Below, one piece after another: positions 27,705 through 35,456 of a stretch of 52,218 nucleotides of DNA. How positions within the stretch are numbered: position 1 is the first letter of the stretch; each line of letters starts with the position of its first letter. The stretch covers positions 1-52,218 of the forward strand of contig NZ_JBAYTI010000016.1 in NCBI RefSeq assembly GCF_041675725.1, in the 5' to 3' direction. Both the position numbers and the translations under genes were made by a program. Under the pieces are notes generated by a model. The model had not been told where the DNA came from. It ran no database searches and worked only from the letters and a program-made list of their open reading frames with translations. This DNA comes from Castellaniella sp041675725. GTDB lineage: Bacteria > Pseudomonadota > Gammaproteobacteria > Burkholderiales > Burkholderiaceae_B.

Positions 27705-28230
27705 TGCGGCTACTGCGCCGCCCCGCCCGCAGCGACAGCGCGCTGCCGACCCGGCGTCTGGGGCGGGGGGCTGTGGCGGTGCCGCCAATGGGCCGGCGCG
27801 TGCCGTGCGCGGGCTGCCGTGGGCGCGGTGCGGGGCGGCCAGGTGCATCGGCCGCCACCGTGCGGGCCTGCTGTACCCTGCCCGGTCTTTGGGTAGCGCG
27901 CCGGCTTGCCGCGACCGGCGTGCGATCATCGGGCGCCTGGGCGGCGGCAGGGGTTGCGCGGGGCCTGTACAGGATCAGAATCTTGCCCAGGTGGTCTACC
28001 GCGGCGCACCCAAGCGTGTCGCACAAATGGGCCAGCATGGTTTCGCGGACATCCCGCTCGGCCCCCGAGATACGTACCTTGATGAGTTCGTGGGCCTGCA
28101 GGCTGCGTTCGATTTCACCCAGCACCGAGGGCGCCAAGCCGCGGTCGCCGACCAGGACCACCGGGTTCAGGGCGTGGGCCTGGGCGCGCAATGCGCGCCG
28201 CTGGGCCGGGGTGATTTCCAGTTTCGTCAT
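27691..28230 (-). CDS. yhbY: YhbY-type RNA-binding (CRM domain) protein with long basic tail
   Basis: Residues 1-95 are a CRM domain: LTP-like opening ITPAQRRALRAQAHALNPVV, then VGDRGLAPSVLGEIERSL, HELIKVRISG and the closing KILILYRP. YhbY proteins bind the pre-50S ribosome, and the GxxG-like loop sits in VGDRG. The usual protein is about 97 residues. This one continues for about 80 more in an Arg/Pro/Ala-rich, probably disordered tail (GRPAPRPRQPAHGTRRP). The tail overlaps the greA stop. The gene is divergent from rlmE with only 17 bp between the two start codons. Confidence 0.9.
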   Translation of the reverse strand: MTKLEITPAQRRALRAQAHALNPVVLVGDRGLAPSVLGEIERSLQAHELIKVRISGAERDVRETMLAHLCDTLGCAAVDHLGKILILYRPRATPAAAQAPDDRTPVAASRRATQRPGRVQQARTVAADAPGRPAPRPRQPAHGTRRPIGGTATAPRPRRRVGSALSLRAGRRSSRTTRS

Positions 28231-28247
28231 CTGGCAATTGTAATGGC

Positions 28248-28904
28248 ATGGCCAAGAAAAAATTCTCCAAGGCCTGGATGCAGCGCCACATTCAGGATCC
28301 CTACGTCAAAATGGCGCAACAAAAGGGCTATCGGGCCCGGGCAGCCTTCAAGCTGATCCAGCTGCTCGAGGGCGAATCGCTGTTGCGGCCAGGCGCGGTG
28401 GTGGTCGATTTGGGTGCTGCGCCCGGCAGCTGGTCGCAGGTGGTGCGCGAACGTCTGGCAGGGCCGCAAGGCCAGGTCCAGGGGCGCATCCTGGCCCTGG
28501 ACCTGCTGCCCATGGAACCCGTGGCAGGGGTCGAGTTCATTCAGGGCGACTTCCGCGAGGACGCTGTGCTGCAGCAGTTGCGCGACCGGCTGGCGGGGCA
28601 GCCGGTCGATCTTGTCATTTCCGATATGGCCCCCAACTTGTCTGGTGTGGCTTCGGCCGATGCGGCGCGCATGGAGCACGTGTGCGAACTGGCGCTCGAA
28701 TTCGCCTGCGGGCATCTGCAACCGCGCGGCGCCTTGATCGTCAAGGCGTTTCACGGCAGCGGCTTTTCGCAGCTCGTGCAGGCTTTCAAGCGGCATTTCG
28801 TACGGGTGCTCGAGCGCAAGCCGGCCGCCTCGCGCAGCGAGTCGGCTGAAACCTACCTGATCGGCATCGGTCTGAAGCCGGCCGCGCAGCGGCACGGCCG
28901 ATAA
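28248..28904 (+). CDS. rlmE: 23S rRNA 2'-O-methyltransferase RlmE (RrmJ/FtsJ)
   Basis: The protein has 218 residues. It methylates U2552 in the 23S rRNA A-loop using S-adenosylmethionine. Present are the SAM motif VVVDLGAAPGSWSQVV and the K-D-K-E catalytic tetrad: Lys in GYRARAAFKLIQL, Asp in LVISDMAPNLSG, Lys in ALIVKAFHGSG and Glu in SRSESAETYLIG. The N-terminus MAKKKFSKAWMQRHIQDPYV is typical. It precedes ftsH, the common arrangement in proteobacteria. No obvious ribosome site is seen in the 17-bp gap to yhbY. Confidence 0.95.
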   Translation: MAKKKFSKAWMQRHIQDPYVKMAQQKGYRARAAFKLIQLLEGESLLRPGAVVVDLGAAPGSWSQVVRERLAGPQGQVQGRILALDLLPMEPVAGVEFIQGDFREDAVLQQLRDRLAGQPVDLVISDMAPNLSGVASADAARMEHVCELALEFACGHLQPRGALIVKAFHGSGFSQLVQAFKRHFVRVLERKPAASRSESAETYLIGIGLKPAAQRHGR

Positions 28905-29025
28905 CCCGGCCTGGGGGCAGATTGGTCAATGCACAGATCGGGTAAAATGGCAATCAGATACGCCTGATACTTTCCTGCCGGGTACTTTGGCAGCGAAGAC
29001 AGCGCAAAACCACGGAGATTTCGCA

Positions 29026-30930
29026 TTGAACAACTCGTTTTCCAAGGTCGCAGTCTGGCTGGTGATTGCGCTTGTGCTCTTCACGGTGTTCAAGCAGTTC
29101 GACGGCCGGCCCGCCAGCAGCGGGGACGCGGTCAGCTACACCCAATTCATGGATGATGCCCGTGCCGGGCGCATCAACAAGGTCGACATCCAGGGCGATA
29201 CGCTGTATGTCACGCCCGATGCCGGGCGCTCCTACAGCCTGACCTCGCCGGGCGACCTCTGGATGGTGCCCGAACTGGTCAAGAACGGCGTCCAGGTCTC
29301 CGGCAAGGCCCGCGAAGAACCATCCTTCCTCACCAGCCTGTTCATTTCATGGTTCCCCATGCTGCTGCTCATCGGCGTGTGGATCTTTTTCATGCGCCAG
29401 ATGCAGGGGGGCGGCAAGGGCGGCGCGTTCAGTTTCGGCAAGTCGCGCGCCCGCATGCTCGATGAAAACAACAACAACGTCACTTTTGCAGACGTCGCCG
29501 GCTGCGACGAGGCCAAGGAAGACGTCCAGGAACTGGTCGATTTCCTGCGCGATCCCACCAAATTCCAGCGCCTGGGCGGGCGTATTCCCCGCGGGGTGCT
29601 CATGGTGGGGCCGCCCGGTACCGGCAAGACCCTGCTGGCCAAGGCCATCGCCGGCGAAGCCAAGGTGCCGTTCTTCAGTATTTCCGGTTCCGATTTCGTC
29701 GAGATGTTCGTCGGCGTGGGCGCGGCCCGCGTGCGCGACATGTTCGAAAATGCCAAGAAGCAGTCGCCGTGCATCATCTTCATCGACGAAATCGATGCGG
29801 TCGGGCGCCAGCGGGGTGCCGGCCTCGGTGGCGGCAACGACGAGCGCGAACAGACGCTCAACCAGCTGCTGGTCGAAATGGATGGCTTCGAAACCGGCCA
29901 GGGGGTGCTGGTGATCGCCGCCACCAACCGCCCTGACGTGCTCGACCCGGCCCTGTTGCGGCCTGGGCGCTTCGACCGCCAGGTGGTGGTCTCGCTGCCC
30001 GATATCCGCGGGCGCGAACAGATCCTGAAAGTCCACATGCGCAAGGTGCCCATCGCACCCGACGTCGATCCCAACGTGCTGGCCCGCGGTACGCCGGGCT
30101 TTTCCGGGGCCGACCTGGCCAACCTCATCAACGAGGCCGCCCTTTTTGCGGCACGCCGCAATGGGCGCACGGTCGACATGGCGGATCTCGAAAAGGCCAA
30201 GGACAAGATCATCATGGGGGCCGAACGGCGTTCCATGATCATGCCCGAGGAAGAGCGCCGCAATACGGCCTACCACGAGTCCGGGCATGCCCTGGTGGCG
30301 CGTCTGCTGCCCAAGACCGATCCGGTGCACAAGGTCACCATCATCCCGCGTGGGCGGGCGCTGGGGGTCACCATGCAGCTGCCCGAAACCGACCGCTACA
30401 GCATGGATAAAGAACGCCTGCTGAACACGATCGCGGTGCTGTTCGGCGGGCGCATTGCCGAAGAAGTCTTCATGCACCAAATGACGACGGGCGCATCGAA
30501 CGATTTCGAGCGGGCGACGCAGATCGCGCGCGACATCGTCACCCGCTACGGCATGACCGACACCTTGGGGCCCGTGGTGTATGCCGAAAACGAGGGCGAG
30601 GTCTTCCTGGGGCGCAGCGTCACCAAAACCACGCACGTCTCAGAGGCCACCATGCAGAAGGTCGATGCCGAAATCCGCAGCATCATCGATGAGCAATACC
30701 GCATTGCACGCGAGCTCATCGAAAGCAATCAAGACAAGATGCATGCCATGGCCAAGGCCCTGCTCGAGTGGGAGACCATCGACGCCGAACAGATCAACGA
30801 CATCATGGAAGGTCGTCCACCGCGCCCGCCGCACGCGTCCGGCGGCGGCGATACGCCGCCGCACACGCCCCCCTCCACGGGGCAGGCGACGGCCAAGAAC
30901 GATCAAGATCCGGCCACCACGCCTGTCTGA
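29026..30930 (+). CDS. ftsH: ATP-dependent zinc metalloprotease FtsH
   Basis: The protein has 634 residues from a TTG at 29026 (LNNSFSKVAVWLVIALVLFT), preceded by GGAG at 8 bases; a TTG 39 bases earlier is less likely. It is a hexameric inner-membrane protease that degrades misassembled membrane proteins and regulators. Two N-terminal membrane helices flank a periplasmic domain. The AAA+ module carries Walker A GPPGTGKT (195-202), Walker B CIIFIDEIDAVG and the second region of homology AATNRPDVLDPALLRPGRFD. The M41 zinc site His417-Glu-Ser-Gly-His421 follows. A TAAAAT at 28943-28948 in the rlmE-ftsH gap could be a -10 element. Confidence 0.96.
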   Translation: MNNSFSKVAVWLVIALVLFTVFKQFDGRPASSGDAVSYTQFMDDARAGRINKVDIQGDTLYVTPDAGRSYSLTSPGDLWMVPELVKNGVQVSGKAREEPSFLTSLFISWFPMLLLIGVWIFFMRQMQGGGKGGAFSFGKSRARMLDENNNNVTFADVAGCDEAKEDVQELVDFLRDPTKFQRLGGRIPRGVLMVGPPGTGKTLLAKAIAGEAKVPFFSISGSDFVEMFVGVGAARVRDMFENAKKQSPCIIFIDEIDAVGRQRGAGLGGGNDEREQTLNQLLVEMDGFETGQGVLVIAATNRPDVLDPALLRPGRFDRQVVVSLPDIRGREQILKVHMRKVPIAPDVDPNVLARGTPGFSGADLANLINEAALFAARRNGRTVDMADLEKAKDKIIMGAERRSMIMPEEERRNTAYHESGHALVARLLPKTDPVHKVTIIPRGRALGVTMQLPETDRYSMDKERLLNTIAVLFGGRIAEEVFMHQMTTGASNDFERATQIARDIVTRYGMTDTLGPVVYAENEGEVFLGRSVTKTTHVSEATMQKVDAEIRSIIDEQYRIARELIESNQDKMHAMAKALLEWETIDAEQINDIMEGRPPRPPHASGGGDTPPHTPPSTGQATAKNDQDPATTPV

Positions 30931-30932
30931 CC

Positions 30933-31784
30933 GTGTCTGGCGGCAGCACTTCGGGCACGCTGCTTTGCGGGCGTTACAGGATATCCCTGCAGCGCCCGTT
31001 GGTCATGGGGGTCGTCAACGTCACGCCCGATTCATTTTCCGACGGCAATGCCTATTTCCAGGCCGACCGGGCGATCGCACAGGCCTGGCGCCTGTGCGAA
31101 GAGGGCGCCGACCTGCTCGATATCGGCGGGGAATCCACCCGCCCGGGGTCCCATGGCGTTTCGGCCGCCGAAGAATTGCGCCGCGTCCTGCCGGTGCTCG
31201 AGGCCCTGCAATCCTGCGGCCTGCCGCTGTCGGTGGATACTTGCAAGCCTGAGGTCATGCGGGTGGTGCTGCAGGCGGGCGCCGACATGATCAACGACAT
31301 CAATGGGTTCATGGCGCCGGGGGCGCCCGAAGCGGTTGCACCAAGCGCTTGTGCCGTCTGTGTGATGCACATGCAGGGCCAGCCGCGCAGCATGCAGGAT
31401 GCCCCACATTACAAGGACGTTGTGGCCGAAGTGCGTGATTTTCTCGCCCGTGGCGCCCAACGCCTGCGCGAGGCGGGGGTGGCGGGCGATCGCATCGTGC
31501 TCGATCCGGGCTTTGGCTTTGGCAAGACGGTCGCGCATAATTACACCTTGCTGCATGGCTTGCGGCAGATTGCAGAACCCGGGTTTCCGGTCCTGGTGGG
31601 CCTGTCGCGCAAGTCCATGATCGGTGCTGTAACCGGGCGGCCAGTCACAGCGCGCCTGGGGGGTAGCGTCGCAGCAGCCCTGCTGGCAGTCGAGCGCGGT
31701 GCCGGCATCGTGCGGGTGCATGATGTCGCCGACACCGTGGATGCCCTGAAAGTCCGGGCGGCAATCCTGGGAGCCACGACATGA
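30933..31784 (+). CDS. folP: Dihydropteroate synthase
   Basis: The protein has 283 residues from a GTG at 30933, two bases after the ftsH stop; the conserved core starts at LVMGVVNVTPDSFSDG. It condenses p-aminobenzoate with hydroxymethyl-dihydropterin diphosphate in folate synthesis and is the sulfonamide target. The TIM-barrel motifs are intact: DIGGESTRPGSHGVS, DMINDINGFM, VVGLSRKSMIG-type VLVGLSRKSMIGAVTG and VRVHDVADTVDAL. It overlaps glmM by four bases (ATGA). Confidence 0.93.
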   Translation: MSGGSTSGTLLCGRYRISLQRPLVMGVVNVTPDSFSDGNAYFQADRAIAQAWRLCEEGADLLDIGGESTRPGSHGVSAAEELRRVLPVLEALQSCGLPLSVDTCKPEVMRVVLQAGADMINDINGFMAPGAPEAVAPSACAVCVMHMQGQPRSMQDAPHYKDVVAEVRDFLARGAQRLREAGVAGDRIVLDPGFGFGKTVAHNYTLLHGLRQIAEPGFPVLVGLSRKSMIGAVTGRPVTARLGGSVAAALLAVERGAGIVRVHDVADTVDALKVRAAILGATT

Positions 31785-33130
31785 GCGGACGCAAGTACTT
31801 TGGCACGGACGGGGTGCGTGGCATCGTGGGGGGCGATTGCATCAACGCCGGGTTTGCCTTGCGGCTGGGTTATGCCGCCGGGCGGGTACTCGCCGGTGAA
31901 GCAGCCGATGCCGCCAGCGGCCGCCCGACGGTGGTGATCGGCAAAGATACGCGCATCTCGGGCTACATGCTCGAAGCGGCCCTCGAGGCGGGCCTGTCGG
32001 CGGCAGGCGTGGATGTCCTGCTGGCCGGGCCCATTCCCACGCCGGCCGTGGCCTATCTGACGCGTGCCTGGCGGTTGGCCGCCGGCATTGTGATCAGTGC
32101 CTCTCACAACCCCCACTACGACAATGGCATCAAGTTCTTCTCGGGTGCCGGTACCAAACTGCCCGATGCCACCGAAGCGGCGATCGAGGCGCGCCTCGAA
32201 GAGCCGCCGGGGTGCGCGGATTCAGCGGGCCTGGGGCGGGCCCGCCGCATCAACGATGCGGCGGGGCGCTATATCGAATTCTGCAAAAGCACGTTCCCCA
32301 ACGCACTCGATCTCCAGGGGCTGAAGCTCGTGGTCGATGCCGCCCACGGGGCGGCCTACCACATCGCCCCGCACGTGTTTCGCGAGTTGGGTGCCGAGGT
32401 GATCGCCATTGGCTGCCAGCCCGATGGCTTCAACATCAACGAAGGGGTGGGGGCCACCCACCCCGAGGCCTTGCAGCGCGCGGTCATTGAGCATCAGGCC
32501 GACCTGGGCATTGCGCTCGATGGCGACGCCGACCGGCTGCAGATGGTGGATGCCGACGGGCGTCTGTTCAATGGCGACGAGCTGCTCTACGCCATTGTGC
32601 GGGACCGGGCCCGTGAACGGGCAGTGGCCGGGGTCGTGGGCACGCTGATGACCAACGTCGGCTTCGAGCAGCGCATGTTCGAGCTGGGCATTGCCTTCGA
32701 GCGCGCCCAAGTGGGTGACCGCTACGTACTCGAGCGCCTGCACCAGCGCGGCTGGCTATATGGCGGCGAAAGCTCTGGCCACCTGCTGTGTCTCGATCGC
32801 CACTCGACAGGTGATGGCATCGTGGCCGCACTGCAGGTATTGGCGGCCCTGCGCCACACGGGCGCCCGGCGTCTGGCCGACCTGACGGCCGGCCTGGCTC
32901 TGTATGCACAGAAGATGGTCAATGTACCGCTCGCGCCGGGCCTTGACTGGCAGGCCCACGAGGGCCTGCAGGCCGCGATCCACGCGGTGGAGCGTGCCTT
33001 GTCCGGCCGTGGCCGGGTACTGGTGCGGGCCTCGGGCACTGAGCCCAAGCTGCGCCTGATGGTCGAGGCAGCGGATCCGGTCCAGGCTGATGAAGGTGTT
33101 CGTCAGCTGCTGGCGGTTCGCCTGACGTGA
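31781..33130 (+). CDS. glmM: Phosphoglucosamine mutase
   Basis: The protein has 449 residues starting in an ATGA overlap with folP. It interconverts glucosamine-6-phosphate and glucosamine-1-phosphate for peptidoglycan and lipopolysaccharide precursors. The catalytic phosphoserine loop is VISASHNPHYDNGIKFFSG, with Ser108 by count. The metal-binding DGDADRLQMVD, the sugar-binding GGESSGHL and the C-terminal phosphate site RASGTEPKLRLMVE are all present. The ftsH-folP-glmM order is the standard proteobacterial arrangement. Confidence 0.96.
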   Translation: MSGRKYFGTDGVRGIVGGDCINAGFALRLGYAAGRVLAGEAADAASGRPTVVIGKDTRISGYMLEAALEAGLSAAGVDVLLAGPIPTPAVAYLTRAWRLAAGIVISASHNPHYDNGIKFFSGAGTKLPDATEAAIEARLEEPPGCADSAGLGRARRINDAAGRYIEFCKSTFPNALDLQGLKLVVDAAHGAAYHIAPHVFRELGAEVIAIGCQPDGFNINEGVGATHPEALQRAVIEHQADLGIALDGDADRLQMVDADGRLFNGDELLYAIVRDRARERAVAGVVGTLMTNVGFEQRMFELGIAFERAQVGDRYVLERLHQRGWLYGGESSGHLLCLDRHSTGDGIVAALQVLAALRHTGARRLADLTAGLALYAQKMVNVPLAPGLDWQAHEGLQAAIHAVERALSGRGRVLVRASGTEPKLRLMVEAADPVQADEGVRQLLAVRLT

Positions 33131-33137
33131 CGCGACC

Positions 33138-33887
33138 ATGAAGCAGATCGACTGGAAAGGGCTCGAGGTCGGCGGCCTGACCCTGAGCCTTGCGCGTACC
33201 GAGGCCGAGCTGGCCGAGCTGCAGCGGCTGCGGTTGCGCATCTTCACCGAAGAACTGGGCGCGCATTTTCCTCATGCCCAGGGCGACCGCGATGTAGACC
33301 GCTTCGATCCATGGTGCTTGCATTTCATGGTGTGTGACAGCCGCACGGGCCAAGTGGTGGGCACTTATCGCCTGCTGACACCGCAGGCGGCCGTCGAGGC
33401 CGGTGGCTATTATTCAGAGTCGGAATTCGACCTGGCTCCCATGCACGCGCTGCGACCCCTGCTGGTCGAGGTCGGCCGCTCGTGCATCGATGCCGGCTAC
33501 CGGCATGGCACTGCCATCATGCTGTTGTGGTCGGGGCTGGCGCAGATCATGATGCAGGGCGGCTACCGCTACATGCTGGGTTGCGCTAGCGTCAGCCTGC
33601 GAGATGGCGGCATCACGGCCTCCGAGGTCTGGCGTCGCGCCCGGGTTCTGCTGGAGCGGCACCCCGATGTACCCCGCCTGCAGCCGCTGCTGCCCTGGCC
33701 CCTGGAGCGCCTGAACCGCCAGGAACCGGCCCGCGTGCCGCCACTGATCAAGGGATACCTGCATCTGGGGGCCACCATCTGTGGGGAACCGGCCTGGGAT
33801 CCGGATTTTCATACGGCCGACTTCCCCATCCTGCTCGATCTCGAATGGCTGGACATACGCTACAAGCGTCATTTCGGCATGCTCTGA
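33138..33887 (+). CDS. OlsB-like N-acyltransferase (GNAT superfamily)
   Basis: The protein has 249 residues. It resembles ornithine-lipid synthase OlsB and related acyl-ACP-dependent acyltransferases. Family features are RLRLRIFTEELGAHFP, DVDRFDPWCLHFMV, GTYRLLTPQAA and LVEVGRSCIDAGYRHG; SRFS-type EVGRSCID is characteristic. The C-terminal region has VPPLIKGYLHLGATICGEPAWD. OlsB joins a 3-hydroxy fatty acid to ornithine for ornithine lipids, a phosphorus-free membrane lipid often made under phosphate limitation. That would fit its position between glmM (7 bases upstream) and the polyphosphate and phosphate-uptake genes. It overlaps ppx tail to tail by 19 bases. Confidence 0.82.
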   Translation: MKQIDWKGLEVGGLTLSLARTEAELAELQRLRLRIFTEELGAHFPHAQGDRDVDRFDPWCLHFMVCDSRTGQVVGTYRLLTPQAAVEAGGYYSESEFDLAPMHALRPLLVEVGRSCIDAGYRHGTAIMLLWSGLAQIMMQGGYRYMLGCASVSLRDGGITASEVWRRARVLLERHPDVPRLQPLLPWPLERLNRQEPARVPPLIKGYLHLGATICGEPAWDPDFHTADFPILLDLEWLDIRYKRHFGML

Positions 33888-35404
33888 GCATTGGCTTCGA
33901 GAATTTCGAGGGTGATCCCGACCTTATGCCAGATCCGGGTCTCGGCAGCCAACTGAAAGCGGGTGAGCGGCCGATCGGCCAGCCATCGGGCGTCGAGCGT
34001 CAGGAATACGTGCGGGTAGGCCGATTGCAGCGTCATGGCCGGGACATCGGCTGCGTCGCGCCGTCTGAAAAACAGGACGGCCAAGCGCAGGCACAGCAGG
34101 GCCAGCCAGCGCGCCGCGTCGGGCTTGCAGGCACGCACCTTGGCCAGGCGCCCCTGGTGGCCCAGCGCGAGAAACGCCAGCAGTTTCTGGTCATCGTGTG
34201 AAAACCCCGGCATATCGGCGTGTTCAAGAATATAGGCGGCGTGTTTGTGATAATCGTGGCGCGAGATGGCCAGGCCCACCTCGTGCAGGCGCGCCGTCCA
34301 GCCCAGGGCGCGGCGCAATTCGAGCCGCTCGATCGCATCTTCGGCCGCCGGCTGCTGGTCGAACAGCGCCAGCGCCAGGCGGCAGACATTTTCCGCCTGT
34401 CCGTCATCCAGGGCATAGCGCCGGATGAACTGGCGCACGGTTTCGTCGCGCTGATCCCGGTGTTGGTCGCGCCCCAGCAGGTCCTGCAGCACGCCCGTGC
34501 GCAAGGCGCCTTCACCCGTCTGCATCGTGTCGATGCCCAGCTCGTGGAAGGCCGCGATCATGATGGCCAGGCCACCGGGCAGTACCGGGACGCGCTCGGG
34601 TTTCAGGCCGACCCAGTCTTCCAGGCGAACCTGGCCCCTGCGCACCAGACCGGCCCGCAGCTGCTGCATGCCCGACGCGGTGATGCCCGTCTGGCTCAGG
34701 CCGTTGCCGCGCAGGATGGCCATCAGACCCTTGGCGGTGCCCGAGGAGCCATAGGCCTCTTGCCAGCCGGCCTGGCGATATCGGCTCGCAATCCCCACGA
34801 TCGCCACCCGTGCGGCCAGTATGGCCTGCTGCATCCTGGCTTCGGTGATTCGGCCCTGGGGGAAGAAGCGCCGAGTCAGGGTGGTGCAGCCGAGCTCGAG
34901 CGAAGCCAGCTGCAGGGGCGTTTTGCCGCGGCCGATGATGAACTCGGTGGAGCCGCCGCCAATGTCGATGACCAGCCGGTGGTGGTCGGTGGGCGGGAGG
35001 TCCTGCATGACCCCCAGGTAGATGAGGCGCGCTTCTTCGAGGCCCGAGATGATCTCGATCGGAAAGCCCAGTGCGCGCTCGGCCGCGGGCAGGATGTCTG
35101 CCGCGTTGCGCGCCACGCGAAAGGTGTTGGTGGCCACGCAGCGCACATTGGCGGGTGGGAAGCCACGCAGGCGCTCGCCAAAGCGCCGCAGGGTGGCCAG
35201 CGCCTGTTCGATGGCGGCCGGCCGCAGCCGCTGGTGTTCATCCAGGCCCTCGGCCATGGCCACCAGCTCACGCAGGTGGTCTTCGGTGTAGACCTGGGCA
35301 CAGCCACCCTGGCGAACGACCCGGCCGATGGAAAGGCGGAACGTGTTGGATCCGAGGTCGATCGAGGCCAGCCGCTCGCTCATGTCCATACCCGAAATTG
35401 TCAC
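33869..35404 (-). CDS. ppx: Exopolyphosphatase (Ppx/GppA family)
   Basis: The frame spans 511 residues from a GTG at 35404, but ATGs at 35389 and 35383 (MSERLASIDLGSNTF) are more likely true starts. A TATAAT element (complement of 35413-35418) lies so close that a GTG start would be nearly leaderless. It releases phosphate from polyphosphate ends, or acts on pppGpp. The sugar-kinase/Hsp70 fold motifs are ASIDLGSNTFRLSIG (phosphate 1), VIDIGGGSTEFIIG (phosphate 2) and YGSSGTAKGLMAIL. A C-terminal HD-like helical region includes HEVGLAISRHDYHKHAAYIL. It is divergent from ppk, the enzyme making its substrate. Confidence 0.92.
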   Translation of the reverse strand: MTISGMDMSERLASIDLGSNTFRLSIGRVVRQGGCAQVYTEDHLRELVAMAEGLDEHQRLRPAAIEQALATLRRFGERLRGFPPANVRCVATNTFRVARNAADILPAAERALGFPIEIISGLEEARLIYLGVMQDLPPTDHHRLVIDIGGGSTEFIIGRGKTPLQLASLELGCTTLTRRFFPQGRITEARMQQAILAARVAIVGIASRYRQAGWQEAYGSSGTAKGLMAILRGNGLSQTGITASGMQQLRAGLVRRGQVRLEDWVGLKPERVPVLPGGLAIMIAAFHELGIDTMQTGEGALRTGVLQDLLGRDQHRDQRDETVRQFIRRYALDDGQAENVCRLALALFDQQPAAEDAIERLELRRALGWTARLHEVGLAISRHDYHKHAAYILEHADMPGFSHDDQKLLAFLALGHQGRLAKVRACKPDAARWLALLCLRLAVLFFRRRDAADVPAMTLQSAYPHVFLTLDARWLADRPLTRFQLAAETRIWHKVGITLEILEANAQSMPK

Positions 35405-35412
35405 ACTGTGCG

Positions 35413-35418
35413 ATTATA
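35413..35418 (-). promoter_or_regulatory. -10 element of the ppx promoter
   Basis: The complement reads TATAAT, preceded by CAC, in the 52-bp gap between ppx and ppk. A convincing -35 is lacking. The expected transcription start (about 35405) favours the downstream ATG starts of ppx. Confidence 0.45.
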
Positions 35419-35456
35419 GTGGTTCAGTCGGGATTCCTTGATCATGGAGCCGTTTC

